Assembly (NCBI RefSeq): GCF_014851765.1 | Contig: NZ_JACVAI010000002.1 | Location: forward strand, 124,001 to 188,000 | Direction: 5' to 3' | DNA length: 64,000 bases | Origin: Pseudomonas sp. PDM04 | GTDB lineage: Bacteria; Pseudomonadota; Gammaproteobacteria; Pseudomonadales; Pseudomonadaceae | Shown here: positions 48,093 through 57,186 of the stretch, piece after piece | Layout: every line of letters starts with the position of its first letter | Position numbering within the stretch: the first letter of the stretch is position 1 | The notes under the pieces: generated by a model | Told to the model about the DNA's origin: nothing | Database searches by the model: none | The model's input: only the letters and a program-made list of their open reading frames with translations | Made by a program: the position numbers and the translations under genes

Positions 48093-49385
48093 ATGACTGC
48101 AGCAATCCCTTCCGGGCGTTCCCGCGCCGGCGCCATTTTCCGAGTGACATCGGGCAATTTCCTCGAACAGTTCGATTTCTTCCTTTTCGGCTTCTACGCC
48201 ACACAGATCGCCGCCGTGTTTTTCCCGGCCAGCAGCGAATTCGCCTCGTTGATGATGACCTTTGCCGTGTTCGGCGCGGGCTTCCTGATGCGACCGCTGG
48301 GCGCGGTGGTGCTCGGCGCCTATATCGATGACGTCGGTCGACGCAAAGGCCTGATCGTCACGCTGTCGATCATGGCCAGCGGTACGATCCTGATCGTGCT
48401 GGTGCCCGGCTACGAAACCATCGGCCTGTTCGCCCCGGCCATCGTGCTGGTCGGCCGCTTGCTGCAGGGTTTCTCGGCCGGCGCGGAAATGGGGGGCGTC
48501 TCGGTGTACCTCGCGGAAATCGCCACGCCCGGCAACAAGGGCTTTTTCACCAGTTGGCAGTCGGGCAGCCAGCAAGTGGCAATTATCGTCGCGGCAGCCC
48601 TGGGTTACGGGCTGAACCAGTGGATGGCGCCGGCGATGATTGCCGATTGGGGCTGGCGTATTCCGTTCTTCGTGGGTTGCATGATCGTGCCGTTCATTTT
48701 CTTCCTGCGTCGCAACCTGGAGGAAACCGAAGAGTTCGCCAAGCGCAAGCACCGGCCGCGCATGGGCGATGTGTTCCGCACGCTGGCGCAAAACTGGGCG
48801 CTGGTGCTGGCCGGGATGATGATGGTCGCCTTGACCACCACGGCGTTCTACCTGATCACCGTCTACGCGCCGACCTTCGGCAAGACCGTGCTGCACCTGA
48901 GCACCTCGGATGCGCTGCTGGTGACCCTGCTGGTCGGTGTGTCGAATTTCTTCTGGTTGCCGATTGGCGGGGCATTGTCTGACCGTGTCGGCCGACGCCC
49001 GGTGCTGATCGCCATGGCGCTGCTGACACTGGCCACGGTCTACCCGGCGCTGACCTATCTGGTCAATGCACCCAGCTTCGTCAACATGCTGGTGGTGCTG
49101 CTGTGGCTGTCGTTCCTTTACGGCCTGTACAACGGCGCGATGATCCCGGCGCTGACGGAAATCATGCCGACCGAAGTGCGCGTCGCCGGTTTCTCCCTGG
49201 CGTACAGCCTGGCAACGGCCGTGTTCGGTGGTTTCACCCCGGCGATGTCGACCTTCCTGATCCAGTACACCGGTGACAAGGCCGCACCCGGCTACTGGAT
49301 GAGTTTTGCTGCGCTCTGTGCCCTGTGCGCGACGCTGTATCTGTATCGCCGCGCCTCTGGCCGCCTGCAACCGGCGATGTCCTGA
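48093..49385 (+). CDS. MFS proton symporter (citrate/tricarballylate-like, MHS family)
   Basis: This 430-residue twelve-helix transporter belongs to the metabolite:H+ symporter branch: [42 protein letters not shown] (motif A), [26 protein letters not shown]. It resembles the citrate/tricarballylate symporter TcuC. ATG 48093 with GGTGGAG upstream. It is followed by a binding-protein gene after 26 bases, then a convergent LysR regulator; likely a dicarboxylate or tricarboxylate utilisation locus. Confidence 0.86.
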   Translation: MTAAIPSGRSRAGAIFRVTSGNFLEQFDFFLFGFYATQIAAVFFPASSEFASLMMTFAVFGAGFLMRPLGAVVLGAYIDDVGRRKGLIVTLSIMASGTILIVLVPGYETIGLFAPAIVLVGRLLQGFSAGAEMGGVSVYLAEIATPGNKGFFTSWQSGSQQVAIIVAAALGYGLNQWMAPAMIADWGWRIPFFVGCMIVPFIFFLRRNLEETEEFAKRKHRPRMGDVFRTLAQNWALVLAGMMMVALTTTAFYLITVYAPTFGKTVLHLSTSDALLVTLLVGVSNFFWLPIGGALSDRVGRRPVLIAMALLTLATVYPALTYLVNAPSFVNMLVVLLWLSFLYGLYNGAMIPALTEIMPTEVRVAGFSLAYSLATAVFGGFTPAMSTFLIQYTGDKAAPGYWMSFAALCALCATLYLYRRASGRLQPAMS

Positions 49386-49411
49386 ACCCGACCTTTTTCG
49401 AGAGACTGAAC

Positions 49412-50188
49412 ATGAAAAAACCATTCAACCTCGCCGCCCTGGCGCTGATGGCCAGCCTGGGCCTGAGCAGCCTGGCCCAGGCCGAAGAAATCCGCGTCAT
49501 GACCTCGGGCGGCTTCACTGCCGCCTACAAGGTCCTCGGCCCGAAGTTCGCCGCCTCCACCGGCAATACCCTTGACACCGCCCTGGGCCCCTCGATGGGC
49601 AAGGCGCCGGAAGCCATCCCCAATCGCCTGGCCCGTGGCGAGAAAGCCGATGTGGTGATCATGGTCGGCTACGCCCTCGATGACCTGATCAAGCAAGGCA
49701 AGGTCGACCCGGCATCCCGCGTCGAGCTGGCCGATTCGCGGATCGGCCTGGTGGTGCGCGAAGGCGCGCCAAAGCCGGACATCAGCTCAGAGGCGGGCCT
49801 CAAAAAGACCCTGCTCGACGCGAAGTCCGTCGCCTACTCCGACAGTGCCAGCGGCGTGTACATCGAGAGTCAGTTGTTCAAGCGCCTGGGCATCGAGGAG
49901 CAGTTGAAGCCCAAGTCGGCGATGGTCCCGAAAATCCCGGTGGGCTCGGTGGTCGCCACCGGCGACTACCAACTGGGCTTCCAGCAGGTCAGCGAATTGC
50001 TGCCGGTGCCGGGGGTCAGCTTCGTGGCGAAGATTCCGGAGTCGCTGCAGTCGGTGACGCGTTTCGCCGCCGGCATTCCGGTCGGCGCACAACACCCGGC
50101 GCAAGCCCGGGCGCTGCTGGACTACCTGGCGTCCCCGGTGGCGCAAGCGGATGTGAAAGCCACGGGGCTGGATTCGGTCACTCGCTGA
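49412..50188 (+). CDS. Exported ModA-like substrate-binding protein
   Basis: This 258-residue protein has a signal peptide (MKKPFNLAALALMASLGLSSLAQA) and a type II binding fold related to molybdate-binding ModA: IRVMTSGGFTAAYKVLGPKF, KSVAYSDSASGVYIESQLFKRLG. No ABC permease or ATPase follows, so it probably serves the upstream MFS locus or acts in sensing rather than molybdate import. Its last 11 bases overlap the 3' end of the convergent LysR gene. Confidence 0.83.
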   Translation: MKKPFNLAALALMASLGLSSLAQAEEIRVMTSGGFTAAYKVLGPKFAASTGNTLDTALGPSMGKAPEAIPNRLARGEKADVVIMVGYALDDLIKQGKVDPASRVELADSRIGLVVREGAPKPDISSEAGLKKTLLDAKSVAYSDSASGVYIESQLFKRLGIEEQLKPKSAMVPKIPVGSVVATGDYQLGFQQVSELLPVPGVSFVAKIPESLQSVTRFAAGIPVGAQHPAQARALLDYLASPVAQADVKATGLDSVTR

Positions 50189-51083
50189 CCTCGACCTTCA
50201 TCTGCACCACCAGGCGCTCCAGTTCCAGCGCCGCCGGGGTCAACGTACGGCCCCGGCGCTTGATGATCCCGACACTGCGCATCACCTGCGGCTCGGTCAA
50301 CGGCACCCGGGTCAGGATCGGGTGGTCCGCCGCCGGCATGGCCATCAGCGGCACTGCCGCCACGCCCAGCCCCGCCTCCACCAGACCGATCATCGTCGTC
50401 ACATGCCGGGTCTCGCAGATGCTCTGGCGCTGCGGCACGATGCCCGTCAGCGCCTGGTCCAGCAGAAAGCGGTTGCCCGAGGTTTTATCCAGCGATATGT
50501 AATCCTGCCGGTAAAACTCGTCCCAGGTGACGCTGCTGCGGCCCGCCAGCGGATGATCGCGGCGGCAGGCAACGACATAGCCCTCCTGCACCAGCGGCTC
50601 GAAGTCCACTTCAGCCTCCAGGGTGCCCATGAAACTCAGGCCGAAATCCGCTTCGCCATTGACCACGGCGCTCAATACATCGTGGGCGCTGGAGTCGAGG
50701 ACCTTGACTTTGATCCGCGGAAACTGGCGGTGGTAATGGGCGACGACCCGCGGCATGAAGTAATACGCCGCCGACGGGACGCAAGCGACCGTGACGTGGC
50801 CAAGCCGGGTCGAGGCGACTTCGCTGATGCCCAGCAGGGCGACATCCAGGTCATCCAGCAAGCGTTCGACGCTGGGCATGAAGCCGCGACCGGCCTGAGT
50901 CAGGCTGACCTTGCGCGTGGTGCGTTCGAACAACCTGACGCCGAGGGCGTCTTCGAGCTTCTCGATGCGCCGGCTCAGGGCGGGCTGGGAGATGCGCACA
51001 GCGTCGGCGGCCTTGCGAAAACTGCCCTGTTCGACCACGGCGCGAAAGGCTTGCAGGTCATTGAGGTCGAAGTTGATGGCCAT
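50178..51083 (-). CDS. LysR-family transcriptional regulator
   Basis: This 301-residue LysR protein has an N-terminal helix-turn-helix (FDLNDLQAFRAVVEQGSFRKAADAVRISQPALSRRIEKLE) and a LysR substrate domain. It is convergent with the MFS-binding-protein pair and is the most likely regulator of that locus. Full length, no oddity. Confidence 0.88.
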   Translation of the reverse strand: MAINFDLNDLQAFRAVVEQGSFRKAADAVRISQPALSRRIEKLEDALGVRLFERTTRKVSLTQAGRGFMPSVERLLDDLDVALLGISEVASTRLGHVTVACVPSAAYYFMPRVVAHYHRQFPRIKVKVLDSSAHDVLSAVVNGEADFGLSFMGTLEAEVDFEPLVQEGYVVACRRDHPLAGRSSVTWDEFYRQDYISLDKTSGNRFLLDQALTGIVPQRQSICETRHVTTMIGLVEAGLGVAAVPLMAMPAADHPILTRVPLTEPQVMRSVGIIKRRGRTLTPAALELERLVVQMKVEVSE

Positions 51084-51184
51084 GCGGCAGGCTCGGGGGC
51101 GTTGGAAAGATTGATCAGTTTATCCTATGAATGTAACTTTTTAATGCAAAATGTAACTGAGTTTGTGACGTTTGCGTGGTCCTC

Positions 51185-51247
51185 ATCGCGAGCAGGCTCA
51201 CTTCCACAGGCCTGCGCCGGTCTCGTGGGAGCGAGCCTGCTCGCGAT
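51185..51247. repeat. Inverted REP pair
   Basis: A copy at 51185-51207 (CACTTCCAC variant) faces a canonical copy at 51225-51247 in the gap between the LysR gene and the antiporter gene. Confidence 0.84.
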
Positions 51248-51321
51248 GGCGGTTGCTGACGCAAAGCGCTTCACCCTTTATTCTTCCCGCCCCCCGCCTC
51301 ACCGAGTTCTGGAGTTTCGTC

Positions 51322-53130
51322 ATGCCCCATGAAGGCAACCTGTTACAAGCCGCTGTCGTGTTTCTGTTCGCGGCGGTGCTCACCGTTCCTTTGGCCAAGC
51401 GCCTGCAACTGGGGGCGGTGCTGGGCTACCTGTTTGCCGGGGTGATTATCGGGCCTTCGGTGCTGGGACTGGTTGGTAACCCGCAAAGCGTCAGTCATAT
51501 TTCCGAACTGGGCGTGGTGTTGCTGCTGTTCATCATCGGCCTCGAGCTGTCGCCACGGCGCTTGTGGGTGATGCGCAAGTCGGTGTTTGGCGTGGGGCTT
51601 GCGCAGGTGTTGTTGACCGGCTCGGTCATTGGTGTCGTCGCGCTGTTCCTGTTTGGCCAGCCGTTGAACAGCGCCATCGTGCTCGGACTGGGCCTGGCCC
51701 TGTCGTCCACCGCCTTCGGCCTGCAAAGCCTGGCCGAACGCAAGGAGCTGACCAGTCCCCACGGGCGGCTGGCATTCGCGATCCTGTTGTTCCAGGACAT
51801 CGCCGCGATCCCCTTGATCGCCATGGTGCCGCTGCTGGCGGGCGGCGATCACACCACCAGCGCTGCCGAGGACATCAACCATGGCCTGCGGGTGCTGGGC
51901 AGCATCGCCGTGGTCGTGATCGGCGGTCGCTACCTGCTGCGGCCGGTGTTTCGCGTGGTGGCTCGCACCGGGCTGCCGGAAGTCTCCACCGCCACCGCCT
52001 TGCTGGTGGTGATCGGCACCGCGTGGCTGATGGACCTGGTCGGCGTGTCCATGGCGCTGGGCGCCTTCCTGGCCGGGCTGCTGCTCGCCGATTCGGAGTA
52101 TCGCCACGAACTGGAAGCACAGATCGAACCCTTCAAGGGCCTGCTGCTGGGCCTGTTTTTCATCAGCGTGGGCATGGGCGCCAATCTGAGTTTGCTGCTC
52201 AGCGCACCGATCACGGTGTTGGGGCTGACCCTGCTGCTGATCGCCATCAAGCTGCCGCTGCTGTTTGTGGTCGGCCGGCTGGCTGGCGGTCTGGGCAAGG
52301 TCAGCGCGATCCGCCTGGGTATCATATTGGCGGCGGGCGGTGAGTTCGCCTTCGTAGTGTTCAAGATCGGTCGCGACCAGGGCCTGTTCGAACCACGTCT
52401 GTACGATCTGCTGGTGCTGACGATCACCCTGTCCATGGCCGTGACGCCGCTGTTGCTGCTGGTTTGCGCGCGCCTGGTCAGCCCTAAGGTGCAGCCGGTG
52501 GTGGTACCGGAAAAATTCCGCGAGATCGACACCGACGAACCCCGCGTGGTTATTGCCGGCATGGGCCGGATGGGCCAGATCATTGCCCGTATCCTGCGGG
52601 CACAGAACATCAAGTTCGTCGCCCTCGACACATCGGTGGAAACCATCGAACTGTCGCGCAGCTTTGGGGGCGTACCGGTGTTCTACGGCGACCCGATGCG
52701 CCCGGAAATCCTCAGTGCCGCGAAGGTCGAACAGGCGGAGTATTTCATCATCGCCACCGATGATCCGGATGCCAACATCAAGACCGCCGAGGTGGTGCAC
52801 CGCCTGTACCCGCACATCAAGATCATCGCCCGCGCCCGGAACCGTCAGCACGTGCACCGTCTGGTCGACCTGGGCGCCGAGGCGATTCGCGAAACCTATT
52901 ATTCAAGCCTGGAAATGAGTCGGCGCACGCTGATCGGCCTGGGCCTGACCCAAGCGCAGGCCGATGCCCGGATCAAGCGCTTCAAGCACCACGATGAGCA
53001 GGTGCTGGAAGCCCAGCATGCGGTGTATGACGATGCGGCGAAGGTGTTGCAAACGGCCCAGGAAGCGCGGGCCGAGCTGGCCAAGTTGTTTGAGTCGGAT
53101 CAGCTTGAGGAGCAGTCGGCGAAGAACTGA
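51322..53130 (+). CDS. CPA2-type K+/H+ antiporter with RCK domain (KefB/KefC-like)
   Basis: This 602-residue protein has twelve or more helices (residues 1-390) of the monovalent cation:proton antiporter-2 family and an RCK/TrkA-N domain (VVIAGMGRMGQIIARIL, NAD-binding) at about 410-530. Motifs: VIIGPSVLGLVGNPQSVSHISELGVVLLLFIIGLELSP and ALGAFLAGLLLADSEYRHELE. ATG 51322 is chosen because TGGAG lies 8 bases upstream. KefC-type efflux is gated by glutathione; the gating subunit KefF/G is not adjacent. Confidence 0.88.
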   Translation: MPHEGNLLQAAVVFLFAAVLTVPLAKRLQLGAVLGYLFAGVIIGPSVLGLVGNPQSVSHISELGVVLLLFIIGLELSPRRLWVMRKSVFGVGLAQVLLTGSVIGVVALFLFGQPLNSAIVLGLGLALSSTAFGLQSLAERKELTSPHGRLAFAILLFQDIAAIPLIAMVPLLAGGDHTTSAAEDINHGLRVLGSIAVVVIGGRYLLRPVFRVVARTGLPEVSTATALLVVIGTAWLMDLVGVSMALGAFLAGLLLADSEYRHELEAQIEPFKGLLLGLFFISVGMGANLSLLLSAPITVLGLTLLLIAIKLPLLFVVGRLAGGLGKVSAIRLGIILAAGGEFAFVVFKIGRDQGLFEPRLYDLLVLTITLSMAVTPLLLLVCARLVSPKVQPVVVPEKFREIDTDEPRVVIAGMGRMGQIIARILRAQNIKFVALDTSVETIELSRSFGGVPVFYGDPMRPEILSAAKVEQAEYFIIATDDPDANIKTAEVVHRLYPHIKIIARARNRQHVHRLVDLGAEAIRETYYSSLEMSRRTLIGLGLTQAQADARIKRFKHHDEQVLEAQHAVYDDAAKVLQTAQEARAELAKLFESDQLEEQSAKN

Positions 53131-53148
53131 GTCATCCTTGAGGCCGCC

Positions 53149-53199
53149 ATCGCGAGCAGGCTCGCTCCCACAGAGGTCTGCGCCGTCCTTGCTCGCGAT
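53149..53199. repeat. REP with truncated partner
   Basis: A canonical inverted REP at 53149-53171 is followed by a right-end fragment CTTGCTCGCGAT at 53188-53199. Confidence 0.78.
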
Positions 53200-53248
53200 G
53201 GCGTTCCGAGAAGCGTAACGATGAACCGACATTTTTCAAGGAAAACCC

Positions 53249-54349
53249 ATGGCAACTGACCAACCCGCCCCGGCCCTCAAGGAAATCTTCAACGCCGAGC
53301 GTCTCACGCACATCGCCACCGAGATGAGCGCGGTCTATCCCGAATTCGACGCCCGGGCCTTCCTGAAAATGGCCAACGACGGACTGGCCGAGCTGTCGAT
53401 CATGCAGCGCATGGCGCGGGTCAGCGAGTGCCTGCATGCGACACTGCCGATGAGCTACGAAGCTTCGCTCGAGGTGTTGCGCGCCCTTGCCCCGCGCCTG
53501 AACAGTGGCTTCGTCAGCGTCTCGCTGCCGCATTACGTCGCGACCTACGGCCGCCATGCCTTCGAGTCGTCCATGGAGGCGCTGAAGTACTTCACCACCT
53601 TCGGCTCGGCGGAATTCGCCATCCGTTTTTTCCTGCGCAGCGATTTCGAGCGCACCCTGGCCGTCATGCAGGCGTGGTCGCTGGACGAAAACGAACACGT
53701 TCGGCGCCTCGCCAGCGAGGGTTGCCGGCCGCGCCTGCCGTGGTCGTTTCGGCTCGAGCAGGTTCAGGCCGACCCACGCCTGGCGGCCGCGATACTGGAC
53801 AACCTCAAGGCCGACGACAGCCTCTATGTGCGCAAGTCGGTGGCCAACCACCTCAACGACATCACCAAGGATCACCCCGACTGGGTGCTGGACACCCTCG
53901 AAGGCTGGTCACTGGACAACAAACACACCGCGTGGATCGCCAGGCACGCGCTGCGCAGCCTGATCAAGCAGGGCCACCCGCGTGCATTGGCAATCATCGG
54001 CGCCGGTGGCAAGCCCGAAGTCGAGATCATCGATGTCAAGGTCGAACCGGCGGTCATTGCGCTCGGGGAAAAAATCACCCTGTCGTTCACGGTCAGGTCC
54101 ACGGTCGAGAACAGCCAAAGGCTGGTGATCGACTACGCCATCGACTACGTGAAAGCCAACGGCAGCACCTCGGCGAAGGTGTTCAAGCTCAAGGCCCTGA
54201 CCCTGCCGGGCAAGGCCCGCGAGTTCCTCACGCGGGGCCAGCACATCAAGGAACTGACCACCCGTCGGCATTACGCGGGCCGACACGCGGTGCATGTCCT
54301 GGTGAACGGCGAGCGGCTGGCGAGCACTGCGTTCGAGATCCTTTCCTGA
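53249..54349 (+). CDS. HEAT-repeat DNA alkylation repair family protein
   Basis: This 366-residue helical protein, largely HEAT repeats (about 20-245), is related to AlkD-type DNA alkylation repair proteins: VRRLASEGCRPRLPWSF, DDSLYVRKSVANHLNDITKDHPDWVLDTL, IARHALRSLIKQGHPRAL. The C-terminal part (about 250-366) is a beta-rich domain of Ig-like type. Cytoplasmic. Catalytic residues of glycosylases are not evident, so function is by family only. Confidence 0.83.
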   Translation: MATDQPAPALKEIFNAERLTHIATEMSAVYPEFDARAFLKMANDGLAELSIMQRMARVSECLHATLPMSYEASLEVLRALAPRLNSGFVSVSLPHYVATYGRHAFESSMEALKYFTTFGSAEFAIRFFLRSDFERTLAVMQAWSLDENEHVRRLASEGCRPRLPWSFRLEQVQADPRLAAAILDNLKADDSLYVRKSVANHLNDITKDHPDWVLDTLEGWSLDNKHTAWIARHALRSLIKQGHPRALAIIGAGGKPEVEIIDVKVEPAVIALGEKITLSFTVRSTVENSQRLVIDYAIDYVKANGSTSAKVFKLKALTLPGKAREFLTRGQHIKELTTRRHYAGRHAVHVLVNGERLASTAFEILS

Positions 54350-54384
54350 GTAACCGCTTTTGCAGGAGCGTCGACCGGCGGCGC

Positions 54385-55281
54385 CTAAGGTTGATCGGCG
54401 CCCAGCAGTAGCGCCTGTTCGCGTTCACACAGCTCGACCACGTAATCCCACATCACCCGCAGTCGCACGGACTTGTGCAGTTCGCGGCGGGTGCTGATCC
54501 AGTAGCTGCGCAGGATGCTTTCCTCCGGGAACAGCGGCACCAGTTGCGGGTCGCCACTGGCCATGTAGCACGGCAGCACCGCAATCCCCATGCCTGAACG
54601 TGCCGCCTGTTGCTGGGCGATCACGCTGGTGCTGTGAAAGACCACCTGCGGGTTGCGGCAGAAGCTGTTGAGAAACATCAGTTCCTGGCTGAACAGCAAG
54701 TCATCGACATAACCGATCCACGCCTGTCGGCCGAGGTCTTCACGACTGCGCAGCGGCGGTGCGCGGTCGAGATAGGCCTGGCTGGCGTACAGCGCCAGCC
54801 GATAATCGGTCAGTTTGCGCGTGACCAACATGTCGGCCGACGGGCGTTCGAGGTGGATGCTGATTTCCGCCTCGCGGTTGAGGATGCTGACGAATCGCGG
54901 CACCGCCACCAGTTCCACCTCCAACCCCGGGTAGCGTTCGAACAGCCCGTTCATGCGGCTGGTGAGGAACATGATGCCCAACCCTTCGGTCACACCGACG
55001 CGAATCTTGCCCAGCGGCGCGGTGGATTGGGTGATCTCTTCCTGGGCCAGCAGCGCGACGTTTTCCATCGCTTCGGCATGCTTGAGCAGCGCCTCGCCGG
55101 CCGGCGTCAGCTCATAGCCCTGGGCATGCTGGACGAACAGTGCGGTGCCGAGGCTCTTTTCGATGGCCTCGATATGCCGGGCCACGGTGGCGTGGGTGGT
55201 GTGCAAGCGGCGTGCGGCAGTGAGCAAACGCCCGCTGCGCTGTAGCTCGAGAAAAAACCGCAGGTCATTCCAGTCGAACAT
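54385..55281 (-). CDS. LysR-family transcriptional regulator of the GMC-MFS locus
   Basis: This 298-residue LysR protein has a helix-turn-helix (MFDWNDLRFFLELQRSGRLLTAARRLHTTHATVARHIEAIE) and a substrate domain. GAGGGACGC precedes ATG 55281; the longer frame upstream is not supported. It is divergent from the GMC oxidoreductase, the classic arrangement for control of that operon. Confidence 0.87.
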   Translation of the reverse strand: MFDWNDLRFFLELQRSGRLLTAARRLHTTHATVARHIEAIEKSLGTALFVQHAQGYELTPAGEALLKHAEAMENVALLAQEEITQSTAPLGKIRVGVTEGLGIMFLTSRMNGLFERYPGLEVELVAVPRFVSILNREAEISIHLERPSADMLVTRKLTDYRLALYASQAYLDRAPPLRSREDLGRQAWIGYVDDLLFSQELMFLNSFCRNPQVVFHSTSVIAQQQAARSGMGIAVLPCYMASGDPQLVPLFPEESILRSYWISTRRELHKSVRLRVMWDYVVELCEREQALLLGADQP

Positions 55282-55402
55282 GAAGCGTCCCTCAGGCTCA
55301 CGCTGTTTAAAAACGAACAACGGCTGCGCAAAAACAAACATTCTTTTAACGAAAGCTAACAACTAGGATGACCGATAACAAGAACAACAACAGAGGTCAG
55401 GG

Positions 55403-57049
55403 ATGCAGACTTCCCTTGATGAATTCGACTACATCGTGGTCGGGGCCGGGCCGGCCGGTTGCCTGTTGGCCAATCGCCTGTCGGCCAACCCGCAACATCG
55501 CGTGCTGCTGCTCGAAGCCGGCGGGCGCGACAATTACCCCTGGATCCACATTCCCGTGGGCTACCTGTTCTGCATCGGTAACCCGCGCACCGACTGGTGC
55601 TTCAAGACCGAAGCGCAACCGGGTCTGCAGGGCCGGGCCCTGAGTTATCCGCGAGGCAAGGTGCTCGGCGGCTGTTCCTCGATCAACGGCATGATCTACA
55701 TGCGCGGCCAGAGCGGCGACTACGATGGCTGGGCTGCCGAAGGCAACCCCGGCTGGAGCTGGAACGACGTACTGCCACTGTTCAAGAAAAGTGAAAACCA
55801 CTTTGCCGGTGATTCGCCCTTCCACGGTTCCAGCGGCGAATGGCGCATCGAACGCCAGCGCCTGTCGTGGCCGATTCTCGATGCCTTTCGCAGCGCGGCG
55901 GAGCAAAGCGGCATTGCCAGCGTCGACGACTTCAACCAAGGCGACAACGAAGGGTGCGGCTACTTCCAGGTCAATCAAAAAGGCGGGGTTCGCTGGAATG
56001 CCGCCAAGGCGTTTCTCAAACCGATTCGCCAACGGCCCAACCTCACCGTCCTGACCGAGGTTGAAGTCGACCGCGTGTTGCTGGAAAACGGCCGCGCCTC
56101 GACGGTGAGCGCCCGCTGGCAAGGCCAGGTCAAGCGCTTCAGAGCCCGCCAGGAAATCATCCTGTGCGCCGGCGCCGTCGGCTCACCGAGCATCCTCCAG
56201 CGCTCCGGCATCGGCCCTCGCCCGCTCCTGGAAAAACTGGGGATCGGCGTGGTTCACGCACTGCCGGGGGTGGGCGGCAATCTGCAGGATCACCTGCAAC
56301 TGCGGCTGATCTACAAGCTGGAAAACGCCCGCACCCTGAACCAGATTGCCGCCAGCGTGTGGGGCAAGATGGGCATGGGTCTGCGTTACCTGTACGACCG
56401 CAGCGGGCCGCTGTCGATGGCGCCGAGCCAACTCGGGGCGTTTGCACGCTCGGGGCCCGAGCAGACGTCGGCCAATCTTGAATACCATGTGCAACCCTTG
56501 TCGCTGGAGCGCTTCGGCGAACCGCTGCACCCCTTCCCGGCCTTCACCGCGTCGGTCTGCGACCTGCGCCCGCAAAGCCGCGGGCGCGTGGACATCCGCT
56601 CGGCCGATCCGCAGCAGGCGCCGCTGATTCAGCCCAACTACCTGAGCCATCCGCAGGACCTGCGCGTGGCGGCCGATGCGATCCGCCTGACCCGGCGCAT
56701 CGTCCACGCCCCCGCCCTGCAGGCCTTCAAACCGGTGGAATACCTGCCCGGCGAAAGCCTGCAGAGCGAAGAACAACTGCACGAGGCGGCCGGCCGCATC
56801 GGCACGACGATTTTCCACCCGGTCGGCACCTGTCGCATGGGTCTCGACAGCGACGCGGTCGTCGATGCGCAACTCAAGGTCCACGGCATCCCCGGCCTGC
56901 GTGTCGCCGATGCCTCGATCATGCCGCGCATCACGTCCGGCAACACCTGCTCGCCTACGCTGATGATTGCCGAAAAGGCGGCGCAGCTGATCCTTGACCC
57001 CGCCACGAGGAGAACCCCATCCCCCATGGAACTGGCGACAAATCCCTGA
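55403..57049 (+). CDS. GMC-family FAD alcohol oxidoreductase (choline dehydrogenase-like)
   Basis: This 548-residue flavoprotein has FAD motif VVGAGPAGCLLANRL, GMC signature 1 YPRGKVLGGCSSINGMIYMRG, signature 2 GAVGSPSILQRSGIGP, and catalytic His in TTIFHPVGTCRMG. No signal peptide. It oxidises a primary alcohol to aldehyde; the substrate may be told by its partners, an MHS transporter and an L-lactate dehydrogenase. No aldehyde dehydrogenase follows. Confidence 0.9.
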   Translation: MQTSLDEFDYIVVGAGPAGCLLANRLSANPQHRVLLLEAGGRDNYPWIHIPVGYLFCIGNPRTDWCFKTEAQPGLQGRALSYPRGKVLGGCSSINGMIYMRGQSGDYDGWAAEGNPGWSWNDVLPLFKKSENHFAGDSPFHGSSGEWRIERQRLSWPILDAFRSAAEQSGIASVDDFNQGDNEGCGYFQVNQKGGVRWNAAKAFLKPIRQRPNLTVLTEVEVDRVLLENGRASTVSARWQGQVKRFRARQEIILCAGAVGSPSILQRSGIGPRPLLEKLGIGVVHALPGVGGNLQDHLQLRLIYKLENARTLNQIAASVWGKMGMGLRYLYDRSGPLSMAPSQLGAFARSGPEQTSANLEYHVQPLSLERFGEPLHPFPAFTASVCDLRPQSRGRVDIRSADPQQAPLIQPNYLSHPQDLRVAADAIRLTRRIVHAPALQAFKPVEYLPGESLQSEEQLHEAAGRIGTTIFHPVGTCRMGLDSDAVVDAQLKVHGIPGLRVADASIMPRITSGNTCSPTLMIAEKAAQLILDPATRRTPSPMELATNP

Positions 57050-57065
57050 ACCAAAGGACAGAACA

Positions 57066-57105
57066 CTGTGGGAGCGAGACCGACTTGACGGTCTCGCTCC
57101 CACAG
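57066..57105. repeat. Perfect 17-bp stem-loop of REP-like sequence
   Basis: CTGTGGGAGCGAGACCG (57066-57082) and its exact complement (57089-57105) flank a 6-base loop. It begins with the REP head GTGGGAGCGAG but lacks the usual CTGCTCGC tail. It sits between the GMC gene and the MFS gene and may reduce or shape read-through. Confidence 0.8.
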
Positions 57106-57186
57106 GGGTACGACAATAGCGGCACCCGCCCACAAGGCAGGCGCCGACAGTGGAACAACAAAAACAATCACTGTGAGGGAACCGAT

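Noticed and set aside
49412..50188. Annotation as a molybdate transporter component
   Set aside because: No modB or modC nearby; context is an MFS carboxylate locus.
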